Shown here: piece after piece, positions 27,246 to 36,752 of the stretch
How positions within the stretch are numbered: the stretch's first letter is position 1
How the letters are laid out: each line of letters begins with the position of its first letter
NCBI RefSeq assembly: GCF_008298035.1
Contig: NZ_CP042910.1
Span: 372,001 to 436,000, forward strand
Direction: 5' to 3'
DNA: 64,000 nt
Source of the DNA: Gimesia maris
GTDB lineage: Bacteria; Planctomycetota; Planctomycetia; Planctomycetales; Planctomycetaceae
Notes under the pieces: generated by a model
The model's input: only the letters and a program-made list of their open reading frames with translations
Told to the model about the DNA's origin: nothing
Database searches by the model: none
Position numbers and translations under genes: made by a program

Positions 27246-28385
27246 TTATTTTGAACGTGGTGAAAAACGCTGGCGGTCCAGCACTTCATTTTTCAGACTT
27301 TTCAATTCCACGGTCAGCACCCCCGAATTTCGATCACAGGTCAACAGCAGGTAACTGTCTTTGCCGGCCAGGAACTTTGAATGCGGGTCGGCGTACTGTG
27401 TCCCTGTGCCACTGAGTGACGAATTGTAATACGTGATACCGCCAACTTCGGCCCTTTCGGCAAAATAACCGAACCCGGTCACGCAGAGTGTTCCCCGCTG
27501 AAACAGCTTCTGCCACTCACCCTGCAGTTGACCGCGCATGGTGGCATTGCGTTCGTTGTAGAGTGTCACCAGATGCCCGGGAGGATTTTGCGTTATGGAT
27601 TCGTACCAGCGGAACTGTTCCGAATTTCGATCCAGGGGGTGACAGGTCTGCCAGGTCGTGCCTATATCAGAGATGTGATTGAAATCAAGTCCGACGAACC
27701 GGATGTTAAAATTCGGGATATCAAATTTCCACTTCCATTCTTCATCAGGTAGTGCAAAAAAGCGGCGAAATGCGGTCGCGTCCACATCGTAGACAGCATG
27801 TTCCGGCGGTTTTTTGCCCCGTGGATAAACTTCCCGATCATGATTTCCCAGGACAGGCATAAAAGGCGTTGATCGAAACAGTTCGGGATAGGCGGCAATC
27901 AGTTTGAGGTAAGGTTGAATGCAGTCCGGCTTTCCGGGACCGCAGGTCTGCCAGAGATTGCTGATGTTATCTCCGGCGGTCAGCAGCAGGTGGACATCGT
28001 CTTTCAGCAGGCTCGATAGATCAGGACGTGACTGCCAGTCAGCAACGATGGCGACGCGGAGCGAATCGGTGGGACAGGCTTTAAAGGTTGCCATGTAGGA
28101 ATGCTGCTTTCCCGTCTGGACCCGATAGTGGTAGAGCACATCACTGGCGGTGAGCGGGATTTCCACATGATGCAGGGTTGTCGATTCTTCTACTTTCACG
28201 GTTGCCATTGACTTTTGATTCAGTCCGTAATGGACGATTGAATTACCAGGCAATGGGCTCGACCAGTTGACTACCATTTTGTCAGGCTGCTGGGATTGAT
28301 GGGTCAGCCAGACGCGTTGGATTTCAGCGGCAGAAACGTATGTCGGTACAAAGTAGACAAAGAATAAAATCGAAAACAATTTCAT
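27246..28385 (-). CDS. Exported metallophosphoesterase-like protein with FN3-like N-domain
   Basis: 379 residues. Signal peptide (1-19), then a fibronectin-III-like domain (about 22-115) as in purple acid phosphatases, then a calcineurin-like core with AGDN (near 155) and GNHDRE (near 206). Some usual metal ligands are missing: the first motif reads VADWQ instead of D-x-H/G, the later His motif reads [10 protein letters not shown], and no GHxH is visible near the C-terminus. It may therefore be a weakly active or altered phosphoesterase. Single gene, divergent from nothing nearby on its 5' side. Confidence 0.8.
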   Translation of the reverse strand: MKLFSILFFVYFVPTYVSAAEIQRVWLTHQSQQPDKMVVNWSSPLPGNSIVHYGLNQKSMATVKVEESTTLHHVEIPLTASDVLYHYRVQTGKQHSYMATFKACPTDSLRVAIVADWQSRPDLSSLLKDDVHLLLTAGDNISNLWQTCGPGKPDCIQPYLKLIAAYPELFRSTPFMPVLGNHDREVYPRGKKPPEHAVYDVDATAFRRFFALPDEEWKWKFDIPNFNIRFVGLDFNHISDIGTTWQTCHPLDRNSEQFRWYESITQNPPGHLVTLYNERNATMRGQLQGEWQKLFQRGTLCVTGFGYFAERAEVGGITYYNSSLSGTGTQYADPHSKFLAGKDSYLLLTCDRNSGVLTVELKSLKNEVLDRQRFSPRSK

Positions 28386-28549
28386 GGGTAATCATTCTCA
28401 GGTTTCAGCTTGAGTGTTGAGGAGTGGCCGGTGCTGTTGAGCTTTGATTGAATCAGGATCAAACAGTCAGCCTGATTGTAATGTGATTCGCTTTAGATGC
28501 GCGCTTGTCTATAAATTCTGAAAATTGATATTTCGTAATGCGGCGCATT

Positions 28550-28582
28550 AAAAAAGGGAGTCGATTCAGGACCGACTCCCTT
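28550..28582 (-). terminator. Rho-independent terminator of Gfo/Idh gene
   Basis: On the minus strand a 10-bp stem, AAGGGAGTCG/CGACTCCCTT, with a 9-base loop is followed by TTTT (complement of the A-run from 28550). It lies 23 bases past the stop of the oxidoreductase gene. Confidence 0.9.
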
Positions 28583-28605
28583 GCATATCATTTGTTGCCG
28601 GTAAC

Positions 28606-29892
28606 TTAGACCTTGGGTTCCCAGCCTGGTTCGTATTCGCGGGTCCAGAGGGTCATGGCTTCTTCGTCATTCTGAATATGACCGTTGGCAGGATCACAGT
28701 TCAGCGTACGACCGGTACGATGTGCGATGTTCCCGACGTGGCAGAGCAGTGTGCTCTTATGGCCAATTTCGATTTCTGCATTCAGATTCAGAGGTTCATT
28801 GTTGCGGATGGCATCAATGAAGTTCTGAGCATGTTCACGCAAGCCCTGGTTGCCGTCGACTTTTTCAATTTCTTTGTCCTTGGCGTCCAGGATGCGGTAA
28901 CCACCGGAAATGCCGAGGATCAAAGTTCCCTTGCTGCCAAAGAAGGTGACAAAGTCATTTTTGTGACGATTGCAACTGGTACCCTGCCAGGTGATCTGCT
29001 TTTTATCGCCGAATTCGTATCCGACGACATGGGTGTCGGGGGTCTGCTGATCATCGTCGTAGGCATAGCGACCACCACTGGAGACGACGCGGGTTGGATA
29101 GTCGACATCCAGTCCCCAGCGACAGAGGTCCAGAGAATGTACGCCGTTGTTACCCAGTTCACCGTTACCATACTTCCAGAACCAGTGCCAGTTATAATGA
29201 ATCAGGTTGTCCACATATTTCTGACGGGGAGCAGGTCCCTGCCAGAGATCGTAGTTGAGTTCGCCGGGGACCGCAGCTGGCTTGCCTGTGCCGATAGAAC
29301 CACGGGCACTTTCGTAAAAAGCACGAGCGAGATAGACATCGCCGATGGCTCCCTCTTTGACTTTTTGAATCCCTTCCTGGATGGAGGCACTACTGCGGCG
29401 CTGGCTGCCCATCTGAACCGCTTTTTTGTTCTTGCGGGCGGCGGCGACCATCATTTCCCCTTCTTTGGGGTTATGGCTGCAGGGCTTTTCGACATACACG
29501 TTTTTGCCGGCTGAACAACCCAGGATGGTGGCGGGGGAATGCCAGTGGTTCGGGGGGGCAACGATCAGGGCGTCGACTTCTTTGTCGTCCAGAATTTTGC
29601 GGAAGTCCCCGATCGCCTGTGGTGCTTTTGTCGTCGCTTTTTCGACTGTTTTGGCAGCGTTAGTCAGGCGGGTATCGTCGGTATCACAGACATATTTGAT
29701 TTCGACACCATCCAGGGCGCCAAAGATTTTAGCGAGTGCAAGGCCGCGCTGCATCCCCATGATGCCAATGGTGACTTTTTTACTGGGGGCATTATTGGCG
29801 GCTGAGAGGATGGCCGGTGCTGCGAAGCTGGCAGCAGTGGCTGCTGCCGCCGTTTGACCGAGAAAAGTACGACGATTAACCGAATCGGACAT
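28606..29892 (-). CDS. Tat-exported Gfo/Idh/MocA oxidoreductase
   Basis: 428 residues from the ATG at 29892, which has GGAGA upstream; a longer frame to 29976 lacks support. The N-terminus carries the Tat motif NRRTFLGQ followed by an Ala-rich hydrophobic segment. A Rossmann NAD(P) domain with GIMGMQRG follows, then the EKPCSHNPKEG motif characteristic of the family and an alpha/beta C-terminal domain containing NNGVHSLDLCRWGLD. Exported Gfo/Idh proteins of this kind are abundant in planctomycetes and probably act on sugars or cyclitols. Monocistronic with its own terminator. Confidence 0.93.
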   Translation of the reverse strand: MSDSVNRRTFLGQTAAAATAASFAAPAILSAANNAPSKKVTIGIMGMQRGLALAKIFGALDGVEIKYVCDTDDTRLTNAAKTVEKATTKAPQAIGDFRKILDDKEVDALIVAPPNHWHSPATILGCSAGKNVYVEKPCSHNPKEGEMMVAAARKNKKAVQMGSQRRSSASIQEGIQKVKEGAIGDVYLARAFYESARGSIGTGKPAAVPGELNYDLWQGPAPRQKYVDNLIHYNWHWFWKYGNGELGNNGVHSLDLCRWGLDVDYPTRVVSSGGRYAYDDDQQTPDTHVVGYEFGDKKQITWQGTSCNRHKNDFVTFFGSKGTLILGISGGYRILDAKDKEIEKVDGNQGLREHAQNFIDAIRNNEPLNLNAEIEIGHKSTLLCHVGNIAHRTGRTLNCDPANGHIQNDEEAMTLWTREYEPGWEPKV

Positions 29893-30069
29893 AGTCTGGT
29901 TCTCCGTTGATACGGGAGTGAATATATAGCGGAATAATTTGAAAACAAGCTCTATTCTAATGAGTATGGCAGGCAATGAACACGGTAAAACCAGCTTAGC
30001 GGGTATTTAATTAAAAAAACTAACAATATCCGATTCCCCACAATCAAAGGAAATTTATCGCAGAACCGA

Positions 30070-31953
30070 TCAGGCTTTTCTGATGTAATGGGCTGCATAA
30101 CTGCGGATATTTTGACCGTTGAGGACGTGGAACATCCTCAACTGCTGGATGGTTTCCTGGCTGAAGCGGCCCAGGGGAACATGGATCAATTTTTTTTGAT
30201 AGCGTTTGGCCAGTCTGCGCCAGCCGATTCCCGGGGGAGCTTCACTCAGCAGGGCAATATGCGGTTCCTGGCTGTAGTGACAGGCGGCGACCAGCAGGCG
30301 TTCTTCGAGAGTATCGACGAAGTCGAACTGGAAGTCGTTCCAGATATCCTGCACGGGACGTGGCGGAAAGAGAAACAGGGCACCGCCGTAGTTGGCCATT
30401 CCGATGCCTGGTCCGACCATATCTTTGCGATAGTCAGTCGCGAAGAAAGCGAGGGTTGATTCGTCCTGATGCTCAGCATGCCAGGTGAGCCGATAGGGGT
30501 AGTCGCGAGGATCAGCGGGAGAGTCAAACAGCATGATCACACAATCCAGTTTCCCGCGACTGGGGGGCAGTACTTTGACGTGAAGTTCGCCGGTGTGCCA
30601 GTTGCGGAGGGTTTCGCGGAGGTCGAGTCCGTCTTTCATGCTGGTGGTGAACTTTTCGGTTCGGGCCAGGTCGACGCCAAGCAGATTCAATGCGTGATCT
30701 TTGACACTCGTGCGAAACTTTTCAATGGCGACATCTTCGGGAGGCCAGCTGCATTGCTTGAATGGATCCCATTTCATTTCCCATTCATCCTGTTGGGGTT
30801 TGGGAGGTTTGGGTGTGAGTTCACAGTTCCGCCATGAGATCGGATTGCCGGGCAGGCGATTGCTCATTTCCAGCATGGTTCCGTTGGGAAGCTGGGCCTG
30901 TTCGATACCGAAGCTGAGTTTTTCAAACGGCAGCAGATGCACAAACGGGTATTCCCGGGAGGTTTCCGCGATCTGAATGGCAAACTGATCACCGGCCACC
31001 TGCTGTGCGGCTTTGACCAGTGTGTAGAGATCGGGTGTCATGCGTCGTTCGATGAGCGAGAGGTTGCGCACATAACGAAAGTAGACGGACAGCAGCTTAG
31101 GCGTGATCTTGCGACCTTTGGATTTCAATTCGAGTCGATAGCGGTCGCGTGCTGTCAGCACCAGCTCTTTGATGCCGTCCACGGAGAGATTTTCATCATC
31201 TTCCAGTTCAGAGCGGGCGGCTTCATACAGTCCGGTGATATAAGGGAGTTCGCCGAGCATGAACAGCAGGGTTTCCGAGTCAGCTGAATAGATGCTGGTT
31301 TCGTTGACTTCTTCGTCTTCGACCAGCGGCTGCTGCTGATCGATGTAGGCATCATGAATCCAGGGCCAGTCGGAAAGCGAGCAGACCAGCAGGATCGACT
31401 TGTATTTCTTTTCCAGTTCCCGCAAGCGATGTGCCATCATCGTACAGCGATTGAGCGGCTGTCCCTCCGGAAGTTTATTCAGAGCCGGTAAGACCGCGGC
31501 GGCAAACTTTTCCAGGGGCACTTTTTTTAACGCATAGGGATCGGGCAGCGAGGCAGAGATGCTTTCGAACCGTTGCGTTTCGAGGTCAATAAAGTGTCGA
31601 TCAATGTGTTCCATCATCGCGATGCGGAGCGCAGCGATGACACCCTGGCAGGGATCGATGGGCACGTAACTGCAGAGTCGTTGCGCATCGTCGTCGTCAT
31701 CATCTTCTTCCCAGGGAGCGGAGCCTGAGATCGGGGGTTCTTCCTGTACGACAGCAGTAATGCTGGGCAGAAAAGTGATGGCGCGTTCCACGTTCTCCTG
31801 AAATGAAGGGGGGAGCGGGACGGCCAGGCAGTCAAACTCATTATTGAGCATCACGCGTCGGACTTCGATCGCGAAATCACCACTGCCATGGATTAATGGT
31901 AAGACAGAAATGTGAGGACTGATTTTCAAAAAACTGGAGTGAGGAGATGTCAT
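30070..31953 (-). CDS. Conserved-looking cytosolic protein of unknown function
   Basis: 627 residues without signal peptide or membrane segment. I do not recognise the family with confidence. The N-terminal part (HGSGDFAIEVRRVML, then FDCLAVPLPPSF) and a later segment (MMAHRLRELEKKY-KSILLVCS, about residues 170-195) loosely resemble the layout of TraB/DUF5682-type proteins, in which a putative ligand site is followed by a helix and a strand. An acidic DDDDDD stretch occurs near residue 80. The C-terminal third is rich in Trp and Arg. Codon use matches its neighbours, so it is a resident gene. Monocistronic by spacing. Confidence 0.75.
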   Translation of the reverse strand: MTSPHSSFLKISPHISVLPLIHGSGDFAIEVRRVMLNNEFDCLAVPLPPSFQENVERAITFLPSITAVVQEEPPISGSAPWEEDDDDDDAQRLCSYVPIDPCQGVIAALRIAMMEHIDRHFIDLETQRFESISASLPDPYALKKVPLEKFAAAVLPALNKLPEGQPLNRCTMMAHRLRELEKKYKSILLVCSLSDWPWIHDAYIDQQQPLVEDEEVNETSIYSADSETLLFMLGELPYITGLYEAARSELEDDENLSVDGIKELVLTARDRYRLELKSKGRKITPKLLSVYFRYVRNLSLIERRMTPDLYTLVKAAQQVAGDQFAIQIAETSREYPFVHLLPFEKLSFGIEQAQLPNGTMLEMSNRLPGNPISWRNCELTPKPPKPQQDEWEMKWDPFKQCSWPPEDVAIEKFRTSVKDHALNLLGVDLARTEKFTTSMKDGLDLRETLRNWHTGELHVKVLPPSRGKLDCVIMLFDSPADPRDYPYRLTWHAEHQDESTLAFFATDYRKDMVGPGIGMANYGGALFLFPPRPVQDIWNDFQFDFVDTLEERLLVAACHYSQEPHIALLSEAPPGIGWRRLAKRYQKKLIHVPLGRFSQETIQQLRMFHVLNGQNIRSYAAHYIRKA

Positions 31954-32063
31954 AATGGAGTCGTCCAGTTTTTTTCAGTAAAGCTGTGTACGTGATGGAC
32001 CGTGCTACAAATAGAAGATTGTTCAGAATGTTTGTGTTGTGTCCGGTCGGGCAGTCGAAAAAA

Positions 32064-33050
32064 TCAGGACCATTTCCAGCCGGTCGTCTCTTTCAGGTTC
32101 ATCACACACTCAACCGGCCATTCACCCTGATGCAGTTTGACGATATTCTGAGCCGCCATCGCATAGGCGTCCCGATGCGATTCCTGATCGAGTCCGCCGG
32201 TATGGCAGCTTAACAGTACATTTTCCAGTTTGATCAGTGGACTTTCAACAGGCAATGGTTCTTTTTTGAAAACATCGAGTCCTGCGCCCCGCAAGTGCCC
32301 CGATTCAAGTGCTTCCACCAATGCATTTTCATCAATCAGTCCCCCACGGGCCGTATTGATCAGTACGGATCCCGGTTTCATGAGGGCGAGTGTATCCCGG
32401 TTGATGATGTCGATGGTCTCGGGGGTGACAGGCAGATGCAGAGTGACGTAGTCTGATTGTTTCAACAGTTCTTCGAGGCTGAGCAATTTAATCTGATGCG
32501 TTTTGGCAAATTCTTCATTGGGGAACGGATCGTAGGCCAGCACGTGCATGCCCATGCCGATGGCGCGGGTGGCGACGGCCTGACCGATGCGACCCAGGCC
32601 GACGATGCCGATCGTACTTCCCCAGACGCGTGGTGTTAATTCCCGCTCCCATTCGCCGCTGCGAACGGCACGGTCCTGTGTGCGTGTCATGCGGGCGATG
32701 CCCATGAGCAAAGCGAAGGCCTGTTCCGCGACGGAGTGATGATTCACGCCGGGTGTGATGGTCACCACAATATTTTGTGCATCCGCGGCTGCCAGGTCGA
32801 CGGCGTCAAAGCCGACCCCGTAGCGTGAGATCACTTTCAGGTCAGGCAGCTGTTGCAGTACTTCACGGGAATAGATTTCGGCACCGGCGAGGACGGCATC
32901 ATATCCCTGAACCTGTTCGACCACGCGATGTGGTTCTTTGCGGAGATCGACTTCCGTGGGAACCGTGTCGACTTCAAAACCGGCGGCCTGCAGGATTTCG
33001 AAATGCGGGCCGAATTCACACATTTTGGCAGTACAGATGACACGAGGCAT
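32064..33050 (-). CDS. D-2-hydroxyacid dehydrogenase (3-phosphoglycerate dehydrogenase-like)
   Basis: 328 residues. Substrate-binding N-domain and NAD-binding Rossmann domain with GLGRIGQAVA; catalytic Arg in NTARGGLID (near 233), Glu in GLDVFKKEPLP (near 262) and His in LSCHTGG (near 282). Length and motifs match phosphoglycerate dehydrogenase-like enzymes lacking the ACT/regulatory domain, so it could act in serine synthesis or on another 2-hydroxyacid. No serA-linked neighbour is present, so the substrate is open. Confidence 0.9.
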   Translation of the reverse strand: MPRVICTAKMCEFGPHFEILQAAGFEVDTVPTEVDLRKEPHRVVEQVQGYDAVLAGAEIYSREVLQQLPDLKVISRYGVGFDAVDLAAADAQNIVVTITPGVNHHSVAEQAFALLMGIARMTRTQDRAVRSGEWERELTPRVWGSTIGIVGLGRIGQAVATRAIGMGMHVLAYDPFPNEEFAKTHQIKLLSLEELLKQSDYVTLHLPVTPETIDIINRDTLALMKPGSVLINTARGGLIDENALVEALESGHLRGAGLDVFKKEPLPVESPLIKLENVLLSCHTGGLDQESHRDAYAMAAQNIVKLHQGEWPVECVMNLKETTGWKWS

Positions 33051-33168
33051 GATCGGTATTCTTCTCTAAAAACAGTGCACAGATACGGTGAAACAGGTAC
33101 TGTTACTCTAGCGGAAGAGGATATCTGCTGACAACGTTCCCACGACGAAAAAACGAAATGCCTGCTAA

Positions 33169-34362
33169 TCACCGGGGAGGCTGAAAGAAACGTTCTGCAC
33201 TCTGGACGGTCTGAGGGTCCGTCAGCCGCAACAGTTCGAGAAACTGCTTGGCTTTCTGTGATGTTTCAACATCATTGCCACCAGCGTTTGTTGGCGGGAC
33301 CAGCGATGCCACCAGGAAATAGCGGATGATGGCTTTTTTAATCGAACGTACATCGTAGTCTTTGGCAGCGTACAGTTCGGCCAGGCGATCCATGACAGTC
33401 CAGTCTTCCCACCGCGCCAAGTTCGCGATGACCAGGTCGGCCAGTTCGGGACGTTCCAGCAGCAGGCGCATGGACTGGTTCAGGCGGCGTTTCTCAATCT
33501 TTTCCTCTCCAAAAGTCCAGATGAAAGAGAGCGCCTGCATTGCGGCAAACGTTTCACTGAAGGCAGCTGTTTTATCCCGGAATTTGGTTTGGTCGATTTT
33601 GTCCAGACCGCCAGAACCTGTCAGCAGCAGATAGCCGGACATCAGGCCGCCGATACCCATGCGGATTTCCTGTGCGGGCAACTGGATCTTTGCTTCCATG
33701 AACTGGATATCCGACTCCTGACCACATAGCCCGAGCAGCAGTCCGTACAGGCCGAGACGGGGAACGGGCGTGTTCTCGTTTTCCAGCCAGCTGCGCAGTT
33801 TTTCGCGAGGCAGGTCCTTTGCGAGGGGGGTGATGGCTTCGAAAGGGGCATTGGCGAATTCAGCAAAGGCGTCGTTGGCAATGATCTGGTCGGGGTGTTC
33901 CAGATAGTTCAGGAAATAGCGGAGACGTAGACTCGTCTCCTTTTTTTGCGCAGGGGCCTGTTTTAAGTAGTGAATGCTGGCGCTGGTGACGGTGACCGGT
34001 TCGTTCCAGTGCAGGCTGATCCCGCGGGCTCCTGTCAGCAGGAACACATCACCCGGATTGCCTGAATAATGACGCGACAGAGTAATCTGGTCCCCGATTT
34101 TCAAATTACTCTTCAGCGGTTGATGCAGGACCTCTGAGATGATGAAGCTGGTCTGTCCCGTTTTTTGTAACGATCCCTCCCTGGCACTCGACCATTGTCC
34201 GAGGATAGCGACATCTGCTTGTGCCAGCTGTTCGGAAAGCGTGGTGGAGGGGCCCGGACAGAACGGGCAGGCTGCCAGTCGTGTGCTTATTGTCATCAGC
34301 AAAAGGCTGCAGAGGACGAAAATACTGCAGCATCTGATTCCGGTTCGTTTTCGCACGTGCAT
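33169..34362 (-). CDS. Exported CPFC-motif protein, paralogue 1
   Basis: 397 residues from the ATG at 34362 (AAGGA six bases upstream; a GTG codon just before is also possible). Signal peptide, then mature protein beginning ACPFCPGPS. The first 100 mature residues (LAQADVAILGQW, KIGDQITLSRH, FLLTGA) resemble a TIMP/netrin-like OB-fold domain in layout; the rest is helical with repeat-like blocks (RIGLYGLLLGL, MQALSFIWTFG, LADLVIANLARWEDW). Tandem paralogue of the next gene 72 bases away. I know no assigned function. The CxxC at the mature N-terminus could bind metal, form a disulfide or be redox active. Confidence 0.85.
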   Translation of the reverse strand: MHVRKRTGIRCCSIFVLCSLLLMTISTRLAACPFCPGPSTTLSEQLAQADVAILGQWSSAREGSLQKTGQTSFIISEVLHQPLKSNLKIGDQITLSRHYSGNPGDVFLLTGARGISLHWNEPVTVTSASIHYLKQAPAQKKETSLRLRYFLNYLEHPDQIIANDAFAEFANAPFEAITPLAKDLPREKLRSWLENENTPVPRLGLYGLLLGLCGQESDIQFMEAKIQLPAQEIRMGIGGLMSGYLLLTGSGGLDKIDQTKFRDKTAAFSETFAAMQALSFIWTFGEEKIEKRRLNQSMRLLLERPELADLVIANLARWEDWTVMDRLAELYAAKDYDVRSIKKAIIRYFLVASLVPPTNAGGNDVETSQKAKQFLELLRLTDPQTVQSAERFFQPPR

Positions 34363-34436
34363 CACCGATCCTTCGGTTTGTAAGAGAAATTAAACGACTT
34401 CCAGCTGTCATCCCTCGAAATACGAATCTCTCATTC

Positions 34437-35627
34437 TTATTTAAGGAAGAAGAACCGTTCTGCGCTCTGGACCGTTTTCGGATCTTCTTTGCGTAATTTA
34501 TCGAGCAGTTTTTTGGCTTTTTCGGTGGTAGCTGCATCGGGACCGCCACCCTTTTTGTTTTTACCTTTCGATGCCACCAGCAGGTAGCGAACGATGGCCC
34601 GTTTGATTGACGGGATGTCGTAGTCCCCCGTGCCATACATGTCCATCAGGCGGTCGAGAACGGACCAGTCATCCCAGCGGGCCAGGTCGGCGACGACCAG
34701 GTCGGTCAGTTCAGGGCGGTCCAGCAGCAGTCGCATGGATTTTCGCAGACGTTCTTTATCGATACGACCATCGCCGTAAGTCCACATGAATCGCAGTGCC
34801 TGCATGGCGGCGTAGGTTTCACTGAACGCGACATCTTTAGGAACGAATTTGGTTTCATCAATCTTATCCAGTCCGTCGGAACCGGTCAGCAGCAGATATC
34901 CGGAAATGACGCCATCGATGCCCAACCGAAATTCTTTGGTGGGCTCATTGATTTTCTTTTCCATGAAGGAGACATCTTCCCCGGTGCCACAGAGACCGAG
35001 CAACAGCCCGTACAGACCGATGCGTGTGACTGGTGTATCCGGGTCAAGGAGCCACTTCCGGATTTTTTCGCGGGGCATTTCTTTGGAGAGGGGCGTGATA
35101 TCTTCGTAGGGGGCATTTGCAAATTCCGCATAAGCGTCGTTGGAGATCATCTGGTCGGGGTATTCGAGAAACTTCAGAAAGTATTTGAGTCGCTTGGATG
35201 TTTTCTCTTCAGGAGCAGGTGCCTGTGAAATGTAGTGAAAGCTGGTTTCGGTGACTTCGATGGGATCGCCCCAGTCGACTTCAGTCCCCTTGGTTCCCAG
35301 CAGCAGAAACAGGTTTCCTTTTTTGCCGGGGCGATGACGGTTAATGGTGATCTGATCGCCGACTTTGAGTTTGTCTTTGTCTGCCTGCCTCACGATTTCT
35401 TTGACTTCGAAGACGGTCTTGCCTGCTTTTTCCAGCGTTCCTTTTTCCGCTTCTTTCCATTGTGCGAGCACGGCGACATCGGACTGCGAAAGCTGTTCGG
35501 TCAATGTCAGTGACGGTGCAGAGCAGAAGGGGCAGGCGGTGAGAACCGGTGTTTGTGCGAATACGATCAGGCCACAAATGAGCGCCAGGAATACGCGATT
35601 ATTAAAATACTTTGTCAAACCAGTCAT
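34437..35627 (-). CDS. Exported CPFC-motif protein, paralogue 2
   Basis: 396 residues; signal peptide, then ACPFCSAPS at the mature N-terminus. Aligns with the preceding gene over its whole length, for example SQSDVAVLAQW versus AQADVAILGQW and NDAYAEFANAPYEDITPL versus NDAFAEFANAPFEAITPL. GAGG precedes the ATG. It is the promoter-proximal member of the pair on the minus strand. Same proposed layout: small beta-barrel plus helical repeat domain, exported. Unknown function. Confidence 0.86.
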   Translation of the reverse strand: MTGLTKYFNNRVFLALICGLIVFAQTPVLTACPFCSAPSLTLTEQLSQSDVAVLAQWKEAEKGTLEKAGKTVFEVKEIVRQADKDKLKVGDQITINRHRPGKKGNLFLLLGTKGTEVDWGDPIEVTETSFHYISQAPAPEEKTSKRLKYFLKFLEYPDQMISNDAYAEFANAPYEDITPLSKEMPREKIRKWLLDPDTPVTRIGLYGLLLGLCGTGEDVSFMEKKINEPTKEFRLGIDGVISGYLLLTGSDGLDKIDETKFVPKDVAFSETYAAMQALRFMWTYGDGRIDKERLRKSMRLLLDRPELTDLVVADLARWDDWSVLDRLMDMYGTGDYDIPSIKRAIVRYLLVASKGKNKKGGGPDAATTEKAKKLLDKLRKEDPKTVQSAERFFFLK

Positions 35628-35703
35628 GTGCCGAACCTCGTGGCGGTAGATTTCAATTATTGGTGAAACGAAAGGCGTTCGTTATTTGTAATGCAGTTCT
35701 TCA

Positions 35704-36591
35704 TTATTTATCAATGACGATAGCGTCGTCAATCGTGTAGATGCGTTCGAGTTCTCCGTCAAAGCTTTCTGCATTGATGTGGAATACACCGACAACGTCA
35801 AACGGGCGATTGAGAATATAGTCAGCGGTCACCCCTTCCCGCATGATAACCGGAAACAGATCATAGATTTTGGGGTTCTTGCCGAAGCAGCAGATCTGGT
35901 TGTCCCGTGCGAGCAGAAAATATTCGTTGCCTGTCTGCTGAAAGGGAGGATACATGAACCCGCGAATGCGAATGCGTTTACCGTCCAGGTTTTTCAGCCA
36001 TTCCGGCATGAGATCCGGGGCCTGGGGCGTAACCGGTTCCATGTTCATGACTTTCAGTAAATCGAGATCGTCGTAATTGACGAGCAGTGCATTCTCGGGA
36101 GAGGTCCTGCGGAAGGAGCGTTCTTTGACCAGAATTTTGACCTCGCGAGGTTCACTGGCTTTCTTTTCCTGCGCGACTTCCTCTTCTGTCAACGAGCGTT
36201 TTTTGGGATCGGGTCGTTGCGCCTCAACGGGCAAAGAAGTATCGCCGGAGAGTTTCGCATCGGGTTGCTCAGTGCCTGCATCCGGTTTGGCAGCGACAGC
36301 GGTTGCCTGTTCTGACGGGGAGGCAGGTACTTCCGGTTTCACAGCTGCAGAAGTCGAAGTTTCCATCTGCAGCGCCGGTGCGACTGGTTTTTCCTCAGGC
36401 GTTGTTTCAGCTACTGGCGTGGTTGAACCGGTTTCAGGTTGGGGGCGTTCGTCATCAATCTTCTCGCTGAACTGCCTGTAATCGGTCGAGTCAGATGAGG
36501 AACATCCGCTGACAAAGACAGACAGGCTGCCGAGAATCAATAGTATGAGCGTGAATTTAAAAGGTCGGGTAGGATTCAGGTGGGCCTGCAC
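35704..36591 (-). CDS. DUF3299-like CCFG-motif lipoprotein
   Basis: 295 residues from the GTG at 36591, which has AGGAG nine bases upstream and starts a lipoprotein signal with lipobox VSGC; the frame remains open further upstream, but that part has no signal features. A long low-complexity Pro/Ala/Glu/Ser region (about 30-130) is followed by a C-terminal domain: NLDGKRIRIRGFMYPPF, FLLARDNQICCFGKNP and DVVGVFHI. This pattern matches DUF3299 in layout, with CCFG in place of the usual Cys-containing segment. Shares the domain with the gene upstream. Role unknown, possibly metal related. Confidence 0.78.
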   Translation of the reverse strand: MQAHLNPTRPFKFTLILLILGSLSVFVSGCSSSDSTDYRQFSEKIDDERPQPETGSTTPVAETTPEEKPVAPALQMETSTSAAVKPEVPASPSEQATAVAAKPDAGTEQPDAKLSGDTSLPVEAQRPDPKKRSLTEEEVAQEKKASEPREVKILVKERSFRRTSPENALLVNYDDLDLLKVMNMEPVTPQAPDLMPEWLKNLDGKRIRIRGFMYPPFQQTGNEYFLLARDNQICCFGKNPKIYDLFPVIMREGVTADYILNRPFDVVGVFHINAESFDGELERIYTIDDAIVIDK

Positions 36592-36752
36592 GTGATCAAT
36601 CTCCTGATGATCGGGTGGTTCACCAACTTCCTGACAAAGTTGATAATGGCTCAGACTGAAGATCAACCTGAGCCATTCAGTTACACAGTTAACGCTAAAT
36701 TGGTTTTCTTTTCCAGGTTTCAGGATCGAGGTTGAACGGGCTGCACTCTTGA

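Noticed and set aside
28678-29514. A 278-codon plus-strand frame
   Set aside because: Antisense to the Gfo/Idh oxidoreductase, whose motifs are clear; no features of its own.
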